This document shows, in pieces, positions 46,232 to 58,352 of a DNA stretch of 64,000 nt (positions are counted from its first letter, which is position 1; each line of letters begins with the position of its first letter). The stretch is from Trabulsiella odontotermitis (lineage in GTDB: Bacteria > Pseudomonadota > Gammaproteobacteria > Enterobacterales > Enterobacteriaceae): assembly GCF_001297775.1 (NCBI RefSeq), contig NZ_LIFX01000006.1, positions 1 to 64,000 on the forward strand. Reading direction: 5' to 3'. The position numbers and the translations under genes were made by a program. The notes under the pieces are model-generated. The model did not search any database. It was given only the letters and a program-made list of their open reading frames with translations, and was not told where the DNA came from.

Positions 46232-48031
46232 TCACCTGATTAATTGTTCTGCTTTTGACAGAATTTGTGCGCCAGATCGCGCCGTGAGGTCATAATTGTA
46301 AATATCTGTACGATATTGCGTGCGCCCGTCGGCACCAACAAAGGCGGTCAGATAGTAGAGATTGACCGGGATATTCTCGCGGATGTTGACGTAGCGCGTA
46401 TCGCCTTGTTTCAGCGCATCTGAAATCCGCGTGTCGTTCCAGCCTGCATCCTGCAGCAGCATGTTCGCCAGCTCAGAGGCTTTATTCACGCGTACACAGC
46501 CTGAGCTCAACGCACGCACGTCTTTCTGGAACAGGTTGTGGTTAGGCGTGTCGTGAAGATAAATGGCGTCAGAGCTTGGCATATTAAACTTATAGCGCCC
46601 CAGTGAATTGCTTGCGCCCGGCGCCTGCTGGAAACGGAACGGCAGATTCGATGGCGTGATCGTCGACCAGTCCACCATCCACGGATCAATAGCTTCTTTG
46701 CTGTTCCAGCCGCGCAGCACGGTATAGTTGTGACGCTCAAGATAGCCTGGATCGTTCCATACCTTCGGCAAGATATCTTTGCGCGCCAGTGTCGGCGGCA
46801 CGTTCCACGGCGGGTTCACCACAACGTTATTCAGCGCGCTGCTCATCAACGGCGTTTTGCGGTCCGGGCGACCGACAATCACGCGCGACGCCAGCACCTG
46901 ATCACCATTCTGGTAATACACCAGCGAGAACGCCGGAATGTTCACCATAATGCCGGTAGAAAGTTTACCTGGCAGCAAGCGTAAGCGCTGGATATTCAGC
47001 GCCAGCACCCCTGCCCGTTGCGCTGACGTGACATTCAGCCAGCTACGCGTGGCCTGGCCGATCACGCCATCAGCGCCCAGCCCCTGCCAGGTCTGAAAGC
47101 GCTTCACGGCATCGACCAGCGCCCGATCGTAAACCTGAGATTCGGTTTTGGCTTTGCCTGCGGGTTGCGCTGACGGGCTTACCACTGCGTTATCGCCAGG
47201 CAGTGCGATGTCCGGCGTGGTTTCAAGCATGCCAGTGCGGCGCAGGATTTCACGCAGCGCAGGCACATCTTTGCTCCGCTGACCAGGGCTCAGTTTGGCG
47301 GTAGAAGTCAGTTCCGGCCACGGACCTGAATCTGCCACCAGCGCCAGCAGCGTCTGATGCATCGCGGCATATTGCGGGTGTTGCGGAGCGAGTTCAGCCA
47401 GGAATTGCGGCAATGCGCCGTTGTCCAGCGCCACCTGCCATTGATTGATGACCGACAACGGCGGTGTCGCCAGCGTGTACGGTTTCGAACTGTATAACCA
47501 GCGGTTGCCCTGCAGAGGAATGTTGCTGATGAAATGCAGGTAGCCCATCATCGCATCTGACAGCACGATATCGCGCGCATCACCGCTCACGGCAGGATCG
47601 GTCAGCAGTCCAACCCAGGTCGTAAATTGCGGCTGAAACCCGGCAATAGCGACTTCCGCCAGCTGTTGCTGGAAGGCCTGCACTGCCTCGCGATTCTCCC
47701 ACATCGGTTTCATGTCGCGCGCGGCATACATCGCCGTCAGTGCGTTCATATAGACCGGTTTGTAGTCCGCAGGCAGTAGCGACTGGATCTGGCTACGCGC
47801 TTTTTCCGCTGCACCTTCCGGTAGCGGTTTGAGCCCCGCCATCATCGCCACCGTGTCAGATTCCGTTGCCGGCTGCACCTGTGCCGTGGCGTTTTCGCCC
47901 ATCGTGGCCGAGCTGTCCGTCGGCACCAGCTCAGGCTCATCAGCCTGTACGCTGAACAGTGGAGCAAATGCGAAAGCCAGACACACACTCAATGCTGACA
48001 ATCGACGATATACGGCATTCTTAAGCAACAT
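46232..48031 (-). CDS. ldtD: L,D-transpeptidase LdtD (YcbB)
   Basis: Makes 3-3 crosslinks in peptidoglycan; in E. coli induced by the Cpx envelope-stress response. 599 residues (E. coli 615, shorter by a reduced linker around residue 290). N-terminal signal peptide (about 1-30, [26 protein letters not shown]), a PG-binding domain (about 300-335) and the YkuD catalytic domain (about 370-540) with [12 protein letters not shown] and [10 protein letters not shown], in which the Cys (about 510) is the nucleophile. It lies in line with mepK and gloC on the same strand. Confidence 0.95.
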   Translation of the reverse strand: MLLKNAVYRRLSALSVCLAFAFAPLFSVQADEPELVPTDSSATMGENATAQVQPATESDTVAMMAGLKPLPEGAAEKARSQIQSLLPADYKPVYMNALTAMYAARDMKPMWENREAVQAFQQQLAEVAIAGFQPQFTTWVGLLTDPAVSGDARDIVLSDAMMGYLHFISNIPLQGNRWLYSSKPYTLATPPLSVINQWQVALDNGALPQFLAELAPQHPQYAAMHQTLLALVADSGPWPELTSTAKLSPGQRSKDVPALREILRRTGMLETTPDIALPGDNAVVSPSAQPAGKAKTESQVYDRALVDAVKRFQTWQGLGADGVIGQATRSWLNVTSAQRAGVLALNIQRLRLLPGKLSTGIMVNIPAFSLVYYQNGDQVLASRVIVGRPDRKTPLMSSALNNVVVNPPWNVPPTLARKDILPKVWNDPGYLERHNYTVLRGWNSKEAIDPWMVDWSTITPSNLPFRFQQAPGASNSLGRYKFNMPSSDAIYLHDTPNHNLFQKDVRALSSGCVRVNKASELANMLLQDAGWNDTRISDALKQGDTRYVNIRENIPVNLYYLTAFVGADGRTQYRTDIYNYDLTARSGAQILSKAEQLIR

Positions 48032-48164
48032 CCCTTGCCCCCTGTTGGCATTGCAGGCCTCTCAAACGGACCTTACTCTCAGTATATAAAGACAAAAATT
48101 CTTTTGCCTGACCAAACGTAAAGAAGTTTAAAGATAATACTATATTCTTTAGTCAAACCCGATA

Positions 48165-48193
48165 ACAAAAAGGGCGACACGAGTGTCGCCCTT
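48165..48193 (-). terminator. Terminator of the muk operon
   Basis: AAGGGCGACAC and GTGTCGCCCTT form an 11-bp stem with a very tight loop; on the minus strand it is followed by TTTTTGTT. It is 20 bases past the mukB stop. Confidence 0.85.
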
Positions 48194-48212
48194 GCATTTT
48201 CAGAATCTCTTT

Positions 48213-51200
48213 CTAAGAAGCGTCTGCCGTTCCCGGCAGGGTCTCCGGCAACTGCGCCGCGAAGCCGCGCAGACCAACCACATGCACGTGCTCGTGGTTC
48301 TGGAAGACCTTACGCACCAGCTTATAAGTGGTGCCTTTTTCCGGACTGATGTTTTCCGGCGCCGCGATGATCAGCTGCATTTCCAGACGCTCGCACAGCT
48401 CGAACAATGTGGCGATCGAGCGGGCATCCAGACGCGCGGCTTCATCGAGGAACAGCAGGCGGCACGGTGAAATATCCTTACCGCGCAGACGACGCGCTTC
48501 ATCTTCCCAGCTCTGTACCACCATCACCAGGATAGACATACCGGTACCGATCGCTTCCCCGGTCGACAGCGCACCGGACTCTGCACGCAACCAGCCGTCG
48601 GAGCCACGGTTAACTTCCACTTCCATTTCGAGATAGCTGCGGTAATCCAGCAGCTCTTCACCGATGGTCTGCGGCGTACGCTGCCCCATGTCGATTTGCG
48701 GGTTCAGGCGCTGGTAGAGTTTCGCCAGCGCTTCAGAGAAGGTCAGGCGGGTGCTGTTAAACAGATCCTGATGCTGTTCGTGCTGTTCAGACAGCACCTC
48801 CAGCAGCGTGGCATGGGTTTCACGCACGTTCACATTGAGACGCACGCTGTTTACCTGGCCGAAGGAGACGTTCTGCAACCCCTGGTTGAGCATCCGAATA
48901 CGGTTCTGCTCGCGCTGGATGGTTTTGCGAATGATGTTCGACACGCTGCGGGAGCTGATTGCCAGCTTCTGTTCGCGCGACGTCAGCTCTTCCGTCAGAC
49001 GACCCAGTTCGATCTCCATTTGTTCAATGGCTTCCACCGGATCATCGGTACGGATAATATCCTGACGAATACGTTCGCGCAGATGCTGATAAACGGCGAC
49101 GAAGAACTGAATTTTACGTTCCGGACGTTTCGGATCTTCCGACAGGCGCAGCACGTCACGCAGGTGTTCGTTATCCGCCACCGCCAGACGCAACGCACCG
49201 AGCGCCTTATCCGACATCGAACGCAGTTCATCGCCGGAGAGATAGGCCAGCTCGCGACGATGCAGACGGCGCTCGACATTGTTGTCTTTCACCAGACGCA
49301 TTACCGCACACCAGCCCGCTTTCGCGCTCACCACCTGCTCGCGCATTTCGAGATAGTTACGCTCCAGACTCCGCAGTTTGCGGGTCAGGTTATCCATTTC
49401 CGCTTCACAGAAAGTCAGCGCTTTTTCCAGCTGATTACGACGCGCACGGTTGTTGCTGAGCTGAGTATGCAGTTCATCACGACGCTGACGGGCGCGCTCT
49501 TCTGCGCCGCTGTCAGCACGAACGCCAATATCCTGCAGCTCGCGATGCAGATCACTCAGCAGCTCTTTCTTGGTGTCGTACGAACTCTTCAGCGACGCCA
49601 TCACCTGACTGTACTGGCTGAGCTGTGCGGCGTGTGTACGCATCGCCTCACGGGCGCGGGTACGTTCCGCTTCGGCCTGTTCCAGACGCTGGCGCAGTTT
49701 TTCGTTGAGATCGCTGTTGCCGCTCAGCATTTCGGCGGAATCTGAATAGCTGAAGTGGGCGTGACGCTGCACCACTTCGGTCAGTGCGAATGCCTGCTGG
49801 CGCGCTTCGCGCTGCATCTGTTGCGAGTAAGTGTAATCTTCACGCAGTTGTTCGAACTGTTCCGGGTCGCTCTGCAGTACCGACGCGATCGGCTCCAGTT
49901 TCGCCAGTTGATTGCCGAACTGCTGAATAAAGCGTGCGGCCTCCTGCGCTTCATCCAGACGCTCCTGGATCTCAGCGACACGGTCGGCCAGCGTGTCATC
50001 CGCCAGCAGGTTCAGGCGCGGCAACAGGCGGTTCAGTTGGGTCACGCCCTCTTTCGCCTGTTCGAACTGCGTCCGGCTCTGCTGGTTATCGTTTTCATGC
50101 GTGCTGAGTGCGCGTTCCAGCTCGCCGCGACGGCTGTTCAGCTTGCGGATTTCCGCTTCCGGGTCATCATCAAACGCGACGGCCAGATGGCTGCCGATAA
50201 AGCGGCTGAAAGCCTGATGCAAACGCTGCGTTTTCTGCACATCGAAGGACAGCGTCGCAAAACGCTCAGAGAGATCTTCGCGCTCGGAATGCAAGGCTTC
50301 AATGCGGTTCTCACGCGCGGCGCGGCCAAACAGCGGCACCGACGGGAAGCGGGAATAACGCCACTGGCGATCGGCGATTTTCACCACCACCGCTTTTTCC
50401 AGTTCATCAACGCTGAACACGCTGTCATCAAAGGACTGCGGGTCGCCCTCGATGAGATAGAGATCTTCCGGGCAGTCTTCCAGACCTTCCAGCTGTTCGG
50501 CGATCTGCGACAGATCAGGCACCACGATGGCGTGACGCGACGGGCCATACAGCGCAGAGAAGTACGGCGCATCGTCGAGGCTGACGTCATCGTAGATTTC
50601 TGACAACAACACGCCGCCAAAACGTTCGGCCAGCGCGTTAAGACGCTGATCTTCAGAACCGCCAGGCTGGCTTAAACGTTCGATTTCTTCATCGACCGCC
50701 CGCTTGCGCGCGCCGACTTCATCACGTTCAACAATCGCTTCGCGTTCACGCTCCAGCAACTGTTGCAAATATTCGGTCACGTCCTGGCTGGATTCGAACT
50801 GCTCGCCGCTCTGCTCGCACAGTTGCGCCAGGCTGCTTTGCGCCTGCAACCAGACCGGCGCACGCTGCATCAGTACCTGAACGCGCCCCTGAATCTGTTC
50901 CAGCTCCTGACGCAGTTCCATGCGTTTTTCGCTGGCGTTTGAAACGCTTTCGGAAAGCGATTCAATGCGCTCTTCCAGTTCCTGATGCAGCGTTTCCAGT
51001 TCGTCCGCATCATACTGTTTGCCCTGACGCTTGCAGAATTCCGCCAGCAAGCGCTCAGCGTCCTGCTGTTCGCGCAGACGCTGCTCCAGTTCGTTCAGAC
51101 GACCGCGCAGGGCATTCGCCTGCTCCGCCAGATGGCGCTGGTTGACGCCGTCGCGTAACAGTTCGCGGGCCACATCCCACGCTTCGTCGCGGGCGACCGG

Positions 51201-52661
51201 GCCGTTAATCGCCGTCACCAGCTGGTAAGCCTGTTCAAACTGGCTGTGCGCCGTTTGCGCCACGCTCATTTTCTGATCAAGCGACAGCAGTTTTTCTGTG
51301 GCTTCCTGCTCTTTCGCCTGGAAGGTTTCCAGCCACTCGTCCGCGCTGTCCGGGGTTAAGTCCGGCAGATGGCATAACTCTTTGGCGCGGGTCAGCGCCT
51401 GCAACGCCTGGGTATACTGAATCGCGCGGGTCTGCTGGACGTCCAGCGCTTGCTGGTAGTCGGCAAGCTGGTTTTTCAGCTCATCCACTTCCAGTTCGGC
51501 GGCTTCGGCGCGGGCTTCGTTGTCTTCCTGCTGTTCCGTCGCTTCCGCCACCACTTCGTTCTGCTCTTCCAGACGGATTTGCAACTCTTCGAGGTCAGCT
51601 TCATAGCGTTCAATTTTTTCCTGCTGACGCAGCGCGGTTTGCACCAGGTTCAGGTGATCGCTCGCGGCCTGGTAATCGGCTTCCAGATCGCCTTCTGCAC
51701 CGCTGTGCTCCTGCAACTCACGCGCCATGTCCACGTGTTTATACTGCTCAGACGCCAGTTGCTGGCGGGAGGTGAACAGTTCACGGCGGTATTCAAGAGC
51801 CTTATCAAGATGGATACGGCGCTCGTTGGCGTGGCGCATATAGTCAGCGGCCACGTAGTCGGTCGCTTCGGAAATCAGGTGTTTGAACAGGTCACGGTCA
51901 GACTGGGTAACGCGGATAGCTTCCAGCGTCATGCGGTTCTCACGCAGCGCGGCTTCCATGTCCTGGAAGGCCTTACGCACGCCGCTGTTTTCCGGCAGCA
52001 GGTAATCGCGCAGCGAGCGGGTGATGGCACTGGAGATACCGCCGTACAGCGAGGCTTCAATCAGACGGTAGAATTTACTACGATCCGACGCCGAGCGCAG
52101 ACGACGCGCGACGATGCCGAGATCAAACATCAGCGAGTGATAGTCGGTGATGGAGTTAAACTGTTTGAACTGTACCCCTTCCATCGCTTCAAGTTTGTCT
52201 TTCAGCTCCTGAAGCGAGAGCACGCGCGCCTGACGTTCGTTAAGCGTTTCGGTCAGCAGTTGCGTCGGCTGCACCGACATCGGCAGCCCCTGGATGGCGA
52301 ACGGTTTGATATCCACTTTGCGGTCGCGACCGGCGATCTGTTGCAGACGCACGCCGACCACCACACGCTGATGGCGGGAGTTCATCACATCCAGCACCGA
52401 GTAACAGACGCCCGCTCTCAGTTTACCGTGCAGGCCTTTATCACGCGAACCGCTGGTCGCCCCGGCTTCCGTGGTGTTACGGAAGTGCAGCAGCGTTAAG
52501 TCAGGGATAAGCGCCGTAACGAACGCCGCCATGGTGGTGGATTTACCGGCCCCGTTACCGCCCGACAGCGTCGTCACCAGCTCATCGAGATCGAAGGTAC
52601 GAGCAAAAAAGCCGTTCCAGTTAATCAGCGTTAGCGACCGAAACTTACCACGTTCAATCAT
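48213..52661 (-). CDS. mukB: Chromosome partition SMC-like protein MukB
   Basis: Large structural-maintenance-type ATPase of the MukBEF condensin. 1482 residues (E. coli 1486; the C-terminal tail is shorter). The N-terminal Walker A GGNGAGKS is at 34-41. Long coiled coils (about 240-670 and 800-1200) flank the hinge (about 670-780, with [20 protein letters not shown]). The C-terminal head carries [14 protein letters not shown] (signature) and [11 protein letters not shown] (Walker B). The start codon overlaps the mukE stop by one base (TAATG). Confidence 0.97.
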   Translation of the reverse strand: MIERGKFRSLTLINWNGFFARTFDLDELVTTLSGGNGAGKSTTMAAFVTALIPDLTLLHFRNTTEAGATSGSRDKGLHGKLRAGVCYSVLDVMNSRHQRVVVGVRLQQIAGRDRKVDIKPFAIQGLPMSVQPTQLLTETLNERQARVLSLQELKDKLEAMEGVQFKQFNSITDYHSLMFDLGIVARRLRSASDRSKFYRLIEASLYGGISSAITRSLRDYLLPENSGVRKAFQDMEAALRENRMTLEAIRVTQSDRDLFKHLISEATDYVAADYMRHANERRIHLDKALEYRRELFTSRQQLASEQYKHVDMARELQEHSGAEGDLEADYQAASDHLNLVQTALRQQEKIERYEADLEELQIRLEEQNEVVAEATEQQEDNEARAEAAELEVDELKNQLADYQQALDVQQTRAIQYTQALQALTRAKELCHLPDLTPDSADEWLETFQAKEQEATEKLLSLDQKMSVAQTAHSQFEQAYQLVTAINGPVARDEAWDVARELLRDGVNQRHLAEQANALRGRLNELEQRLREQQDAERLLAEFCKRQGKQYDADELETLHQELEERIESLSESVSNASEKRMELRQELEQIQGRVQVLMQRAPVWLQAQSSLAQLCEQSGEQFESSQDVTEYLQQLLEREREAIVERDEVGARKRAVDEEIERLSQPGGSEDQRLNALAERFGGVLLSEIYDDVSLDDAPYFSALYGPSRHAIVVPDLSQIAEQLEGLEDCPEDLYLIEGDPQSFDDSVFSVDELEKAVVVKIADRQWRYSRFPSVPLFGRAARENRIEALHSEREDLSERFATLSFDVQKTQRLHQAFSRFIGSHLAVAFDDDPEAEIRKLNSRRGELERALSTHENDNQQSRTQFEQAKEGVTQLNRLLPRLNLLADDTLADRVAEIQERLDEAQEAARFIQQFGNQLAKLEPIASVLQSDPEQFEQLREDYTYSQQMQREARQQAFALTEVVQRHAHFSYSDSAEMLSGNSDLNEKLRQRLEQAEAERTRAREAMRTHAAQLSQYSQVMASLKSSYDTKKELLSDLHRELQDIGVRADSGAEERARQRRDELHTQLSNNRARRNQLEKALTFCEAEMDNLTRKLRSLERNYLEMREQVVSAKAGWCAVMRLVKDNNVERRLHRRELAYLSGDELRSMSDKALGALRLAVADNEHLRDVLRLSEDPKRPERKIQFFVAVYQHLRERIRQDIIRTDDPVEAIEQMEIELGRLTEELTSREQKLAISSRSVSNIIRKTIQREQNRIRMLNQGLQNVSFGQVNSVRLNVNVRETHATLLEVLSEQHEQHQDLFNSTRLTFSEALAKLYQRLNPQIDMGQRTPQTIGEELLDYRSYLEMEVEVNRGSDGWLRAESGALSTGEAIGTGMSILVMVVQSWEDEARRLRGKDISPCRLLFLDEAARLDARSIATLFELCERLEMQLIIAAPENISPEKGTTYKLVRKVFQNHEHVHVVGLRGFAAQLPETLPGTADAS

Positions 52662-53368
52662 TACTCTTCCTCCCCGCTATCCGGCTGATTATCTTCTTCC
52701 GTCTCATCATTGAGTTGCAGATGGTTTTCAATCGACATCGCCTCGCCGTCGCGGATCATACGCAGTTGCGCTTCACGCGGATCATCACCTGAGCGAACGT
52801 CAGCGCCGAAGCGGAAGACCGATTCGGTAATGCGGAATTTGCTGCTGTCGTGCCCCATAAACCACACCATGCCGAGACGGCGCAGACGGTTCAGCGACGA
52901 GCGCACTTTTTCCTGCAGTTTTTGCCGATCGAGATCGGAGCCTGTCGAACGGTTGTTAACCAGCTTCAGCAGTTTGGGTTCATCGGCTAGCGTCAGCAGT
53001 TCATCGTAAAGTTCCTGCTGCGTGAAAATGCCTTCATTCGCCAGACGTTCCGGGCTGAGGTACAGGTAGCACAGAATTTTGCCGACCATCATATCCAGCT
53101 CAGAAAGCACCGAGCGCGGAATGATGGTGGTTGAGCGCGGACGCAGGTAGAAAAACCCTTCCGGCGCGCGGATCAGCTCAACGTTGTAGCGGGCATAAAA
53201 CTCTTCCAGATATTCCTGAAAGTCCATCAGATAGGCGTGATTATCCAGCTCATCAAGCCCTATATGACGCCCCGCGCGCAGGGCGCTGTCGAGGGCAGGA
53301 AATAACGGGTTGGCCAGCGCCTGCGCCAGTTTAACTGGCATCACTTGTTCAATATTTGTCGATGACAT
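52661..53368 (-). CDS. mukE: Condensin subunit MukE
   Basis: Winged-helix partner that with MukF bridges the MukB heads. From ATG 53368 ([23 protein letters not shown]) it has 235 residues (E. coli 234); the frame continues upstream inside mukF but that part is not conserved. Ends in an acidic tail [14 protein letters not shown], as in E. coli. The start lies 20 bases inside the mukF 3' end, so translation is coupled. A later ATG (MPVKLAQ) is an alternative start. Confidence 0.95.
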   Translation of the reverse strand: MSSTNIEQVMPVKLAQALANPLFPALDSALRAGRHIGLDELDNHAYLMDFQEYLEEFYARYNVELIRAPEGFFYLRPRSTTIIPRSVLSELDMMVGKILCYLYLSPERLANEGIFTQQELYDELLTLADEPKLLKLVNNRSTGSDLDRQKLQEKVRSSLNRLRRLGMVWFMGHDSSKFRITESVFRFGADVRSGDDPREAQLRMIRDGEAMSIENHLQLNDETEEDNQPDSGEEE

Positions 53369-54674
53369 GCGCCTGTACCTTGGCTCCGTAATCATTAATC
53401 GGCTGCCACTTCGGTGGCAATCCGGTGAAATCTGCTTGTGCAACACCCAGGCGCACGGCCTGGTCAACGACAATTCGCGCCACGTCGAAATGACGCGCAC
53501 GCGGATATTGTACGAGGTATTCGCGCACCACCAGACCGAGATCCAGCGGTAGCGACTTATCTTTATAGATGACCAGTTGTTGTTCGATCATCGCCGCAAG
53601 CTGTTCTCGGATCTCGTTGAACTCTTCGTACTCTAAATCCGGCGGAAGTTCCCCGGTGACCTCTTCGTCGCGCAGCGCCATCTCTTCATCACGCATATCC
53701 AGCAGACGATCGGCGTTGGCGTAGGTCAACGCCCACGGCGCATCGAAGTAGCTTTGTACCGACTGGCGCAGACGCTGGGCAAACACGCGGTTTTTATCCA
53801 TGTCGATAGCGGTACGAATAAATTTGTGCACATGGCGGTCGTAGCCAATCCACAGGTCAATCGCCTGTTGGCCCCAACTGACGATGCGGTCAAGCTTGCT
53901 TTGCAGATCAAACACCAGCCGGTCGACAAAGTGCAGATCGTCATGGGCCAGGGTGGCATCCTGAATGCGCAGCAGGTTCGCCTGCAGCTTATCACCCGCC
54001 GCATCCAGCGTATCCTGCAGTTCGCGCAGCGTGCCGGAGGTTTCGGACAGCAACACTTCGCAGCTGGAGATCGCCGCCCGCCAGTCTTTGTTCAGCAACT
54101 GAGCGATATCATCTTTCACCTGCTGCTGCTGTTCATCCATCACACGCTGGGTGAGATCGATACTGTCGAAAATCTCCGCCACGGAATATTTCAACGGCGC
54201 ATAGACGTTACGGTGCCAGTGGAATTCGTCACCGTTTTCGTCTGCGGCATCGGCGGCGCGCTTGAGTTCGCCCGCAACGATAGACAACTGCATCGACAGA
54301 CGCAGCGTCGAAAATTCGCGCTGACGAATGTAATAGTCGGTAATGCCGATGCCAAGGGGCGTCAGACGATAAATCGCGTTCCCTTCCGTCAGTTCGCTGG
54401 TAAAGCGGTTCAGCAGACGTTGTCGGACCATGTCGTTGATCGCGTTGTTGGCGCGAACGCTGATGGTTTCACTGGTTTGCTCAAACGCATCACTGACATG
54501 ACGAAACGCATCGACCAGTTCGCCTTCCGTCATCTCCCCTTCCAGCCGCTCGCCGTTTAGCGTGGCGACGGCCAGCAAAAACGAGAGTCTGTCGACCGGC
54601 AGCGAAATGGCGAAATCATTTTTTCTGGCCCAGGCAACCAGTTCGGGGACTGTCTGGGAAAATTCACTCATCAT
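53349..54674 (-). CDS. mukF: Condensin kleisin subunit MukF
   Basis: Kleisin that links MukE and MukB heads and is needed for chromosome partition. 441 residues (E. coli 440). Winged-helix N-terminal domain (about 1-120), helical middle (about 120-290), C-terminal winged helix (about 330-440). First of mukF-mukE-mukB; its start overlaps the cmoM stop by 11 bases, so cmoM-mukF-mukE-mukB form an operon with overlapping ends. Confidence 0.96.
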   Translation of the reverse strand: MMSEFSQTVPELVAWARKNDFAISLPVDRLSFLLAVATLNGERLEGEMTEGELVDAFRHVSDAFEQTSETISVRANNAINDMVRQRLLNRFTSELTEGNAIYRLTPLGIGITDYYIRQREFSTLRLSMQLSIVAGELKRAADAADENGDEFHWHRNVYAPLKYSVAEIFDSIDLTQRVMDEQQQQVKDDIAQLLNKDWRAAISSCEVLLSETSGTLRELQDTLDAAGDKLQANLLRIQDATLAHDDLHFVDRLVFDLQSKLDRIVSWGQQAIDLWIGYDRHVHKFIRTAIDMDKNRVFAQRLRQSVQSYFDAPWALTYANADRLLDMRDEEMALRDEEVTGELPPDLEYEEFNEIREQLAAMIEQQLVIYKDKSLPLDLGLVVREYLVQYPRARHFDVARIVVDQAVRLGVAQADFTGLPPKWQPINDYGAKVQAHVIDKY

Positions 54675-55458
54675 TTTTCCTTGTATCTACCAGCGGCTTC
54701 ATCGCGGTGACATGAATATAGCGGCCCAGGCTGATGTAAGGCTCCTGGCGGCAATAACGCGTTTCCAGTTCCAGCAACGCATCGAAACAATCGCGCTGCT
54801 GATGCTTTTCACGCAGATAATCATGAAACACACGCACACCGGTTTTCCCGGTGATTTGCCAGCCGGTCTCTTCCAGCCAGCCATAAACCTGTTGCGGTTC
54901 GCGCGGGTAATCCGGCGAAAGTGTACGCTTTTTCTTCTTCGGCATACCTGCCTGTACGTAATCAAAGTTCCCGGCGACCATGTTATGCATCAACAGGCCG
55001 TTAGCATTGTAGAACATTAACGACAATGCCCCACCGGGGCGCAACACCGACCACAGCGCCTGTAACACCTCTTGCGGAGAAGCGACCCACTCCAGCACAG
55101 CATGAAACAATATCAGATCAACCGGGCTTTCCAAATGCTGCGTAATGTCCTGAACGGCGCATTGTTCAAAATGCATGTTGCCGCTCACACCTTTCTCTGT
55201 TGCCACTTGCGTCGCCCGGCTAATCATCTCACCAGAAATATCGCATAAAGTGACGTGATGCCCGCGCTGCGCCATTTTAATCGCGGTCTGACCCTCTCCG
55301 CCACCGGCATCCAGAACGCGCAACGGCGTTGAGCCAAAAGATTCCAGAAGACGGTCGAGATCCTGCCACAGGATCGCCTGACGCAACTGGCCTTTGGTCG
55401 TTCCGTAGATGTTGCGCGCAAACTTCTCTGCTATGTCATCAAAATTGCGATCCCGCAT
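54664..55458 (-). CDS. cmoM: tRNA 5-carboxymethoxyuridine methyltransferase CmoM (SmtA)
   Basis: Methylates cmo5U34 in some tRNAs to the methyl ester mcmo5U. 264 residues (E. coli 261). Rossmann SAM-binding motif [22 protein letters not shown] near residues 44-65, then FHAVLEWVA and [42 protein letters not shown]. First gene of the cmoM-muk operon, divergent from elyC. Slightly more diverged than the muk genes, mostly around residues 65-110. Confidence 0.94.
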   Translation of the reverse strand: MRDRNFDDIAEKFARNIYGTTKGQLRQAILWQDLDRLLESFGSTPLRVLDAGGGEGQTAIKMAQRGHHVTLCDISGEMISRATQVATEKGVSGNMHFEQCAVQDITQHLESPVDLILFHAVLEWVASPQEVLQALWSVLRPGGALSLMFYNANGLLMHNMVAGNFDYVQAGMPKKKKRTLSPDYPREPQQVYGWLEETGWQITGKTGVRVFHDYLREKHQQRDCFDALLELETRYCRQEPYISLGRYIHVTAMKPLVDTRKNDE

Positions 55459-55578
55459 GGCCCACTCCGCGATCCAGGCAAAAGGCGTATTTTGTCACAG
55501 ACGCGACGAGAATGGAGCCATCTGGTGTAATATCACGGCATTCCACCCGTCAAATGGTTAAAAAAGGACCCATTCCGC

Positions 55579-56358
55579 ATGCTTTTTACGCTGAAAAAGT
55601 TTATCGGCGGCATGATGTTACCCCTGCCGCTGTTGCTGCTGTTCATTGGCTTCGGACTGTTGCTGATCATTTTCAGCCGTTTTCAGAAAACCGGTAAGTG
55701 TTTCATCGCTGTCGGCTGGCTCGCCCTGTTGCTGCTGAGCCTGCAACCTGTCGCCGACGGACTTCTCAAACCCATTGAAGATAAATACCCGACCTGGCGC
55801 GGCAGCGAGCGCGTAGAGTACGTAGTGGTATTGGGTGGAGGCTATACCTGGAACCCGGAATGGGCGCCGAGTTCAAACCTTATCAACAACAGCCTCCCGC
55901 GTCTGGCGGAGGGCATCCGTTTGTGGCAGGCCAACCCCGGCGCGAAACTGGTTTTCACCGGCGCCGCCGCGCAAACCAACCCGGTCAGCACCGGGGAAGC
56001 AGGCGCCCGCGTTGCCGAAAGCCTCGGGGTGCCGCGCAGTGAAATTATCGTGCTGGACAGCCCCAAAGACACCGAAGAAGAAGCCACTGCGGTCAAAGCG
56101 ACCGTGGGCACAGCCCCTTTCCTGCTGGTGACGTCCGCCTCGCATCTGCCGCGCGCGATGATTTTCTTCCAGCAAATTGGGCTTAACCCGCTTCCCGCTC
56201 CCGCGAATCAATTGGCCATTACATCGCCGTTGCAGCCATGGGAACGGGTCATTCCGTCGCCGATCTGGCTGATGCACAGCGATCGCGTGGGTTATGAAAC
56301 GCTCGGTCGTGCGTGGCAGTGGCTGAAAGGTGTGTCAGGAGAGCCAGGGGAGGAGTGA
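55579..56358 (+). CDS. elyC: Envelope biogenesis factor ElyC (YcbC)
   Basis: DUF218 protein of the inner membrane that in E. coli supports peptidoglycan assembly at low temperature and concerns undecaprenyl-carrier sharing. 259 residues, as in E. coli. Two N-terminal membrane segments (about 10-33 and 38-57) are followed by the DUF218 domain with VVLGGGYTWNPEW and SASHLPRAMIFFQQIG. Its 3' end overlaps the convergent ycbJ by 24 bases. Confidence 0.93.
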   Translation: MLFTLKKFIGGMMLPLPLLLLFIGFGLLLIIFSRFQKTGKCFIAVGWLALLLLSLQPVADGLLKPIEDKYPTWRGSERVEYVVVLGGGYTWNPEWAPSSNLINNSLPRLAEGIRLWQANPGAKLVFTGAAAQTNPVSTGEAGARVAESLGVPRSEIIVLDSPKDTEEEATAVKATVGTAPFLLVTSASHLPRAMIFFQQIGLNPLPAPANQLAITSPLQPWERVIPSPIWLMHSDRVGYETLGRAWQWLKGVSGEPGEE

Positions 56359-57228
56359 TTTTGCGGCCAGGTCAAAATTGGCGCGGTTAAATCGCCCGGT
56401 ATTGACCAGCAGTGAAACTTCATCCCACAGCATGTAGAGCCAGCGCCGCCAGATAAACGCTTCGGCCACCGGCGCGCGCTGCAGATAGTGCCACAGCAAC
56501 CCTTCCGCCAGATCGCTGTCAGCGAGACGGAACAGTTCATATTCCCGGGGTGCCCAGAGCATGATCCCCGGGCCAACCATCGCCAGTAGCTGATCGCTGC
56601 GGGCATCTTTTAGCATACTGCGCAGCGTAAAATTACCGTGGATCAGCACGCAATTGTCATTAAAACCGTCGAACAGTGCTGGCAGGCATTCCCGGGTGCG
56701 GAACAGAATACGCTTATCCTGCATGGTGAGGCCGGTGTTCTGATACAGGTTCAGCGTTCCCCATAACACCTCAACCCGCTGGCGGTACCAGTGCGGCCAG
56801 ATGTTTTCCTGGGTACTGTCGACCTGGCCGACGCGCCCGCCGCTGTCATGGCGATGCCAGGAGAGCAGCGCTTCGACGATCTGGTCTTTCAGTTGTTCCC
56901 AGCGTTCCGGGGTTCTGGCAGGCGCTTCAACCGACACGCCGCGCAGACGCTCGATCAGCAGGACATCGGGACCGGGATGCTCTTCGTGCGTCAGGACGCC
57001 ATACACCACTGGCATGCGCACCGTGCCGCCGCGCGACAGCATCGACACCTTATACGCCAGCTGACGCGCCAGACCGGGAGTGGAGAAACTTCTTGCCAGC
57101 AGTGGTAAGGGATTTCCCTGAGAATCATAGAGCGACCACAGTGCCGAGTCTGGTTTCTCGCTAACGCATTCTACCCGGCTTAATCTTTCACCCAGCAGAT
57201 GGCTCAGTTCGGCGCGCAGTTGTTCCAT
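56335..57228 (-). CDS. ycbJ: Aminoglycoside-phosphotransferase-like protein YcbJ
   Basis: Cytoplasmic protein resembling the APH/choline-kinase fold; function unknown. 297 residues, as in E. coli. The conserved VLIHGNFTLRSMLKD resembles the kinase catalytic loop (HGN in place of HGD), and DLLLIERLRGVSVEAPARTPERWEQLKDQ is family-typical. Single gene between kdsB and elyC. Confidence 0.91.
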   Translation of the reverse strand: MEQLRAELSHLLGERLSRVECVSEKPDSALWSLYDSQGNPLPLLARSFSTPGLARQLAYKVSMLSRGGTVRMPVVYGVLTHEEHPGPDVLLIERLRGVSVEAPARTPERWEQLKDQIVEALLSWHRHDSGGRVGQVDSTQENIWPHWYRQRVEVLWGTLNLYQNTGLTMQDKRILFRTRECLPALFDGFNDNCVLIHGNFTLRSMLKDARSDQLLAMVGPGIMLWAPREYELFRLADSDLAEGLLWHYLQRAPVAEAFIWRRWLYMLWDEVSLLVNTGRFNRANFDLAAKSLLPWLS

Positions 57229-57342
57229 ATCTGATTACCCTCACATTGACTACTGCTTTTATAATGAGCGCCACAAGGGAATATGTCACCCTGATAAGAT
57301 CAAAAGCAACGCAGAAAAGTGAGGGAAAACGAGGCGGTATCG

Positions 57343-57367
57343 GTTGCCCCGGGGGATTCGGGGCAAC
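57343..57367 (-). terminator. Hairpin after kdsB
   Basis: GTTGCCCCG - 7 bases - CGGGGCAAC: a perfect 9-bp stem right after the kdsB stop. No T-run follows, so it may mark a Rho-type or processing end. Confidence 0.45.
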
Positions 57368-57372
57368 AGTAG

Positions 57373-58298
<926 letters not shown>

Positions 58299-58352
58299 AC
58301 TTCCTCCAGATGGGCCGGCTAAATCATCCCGCCAGCATATCACACTGACGCA

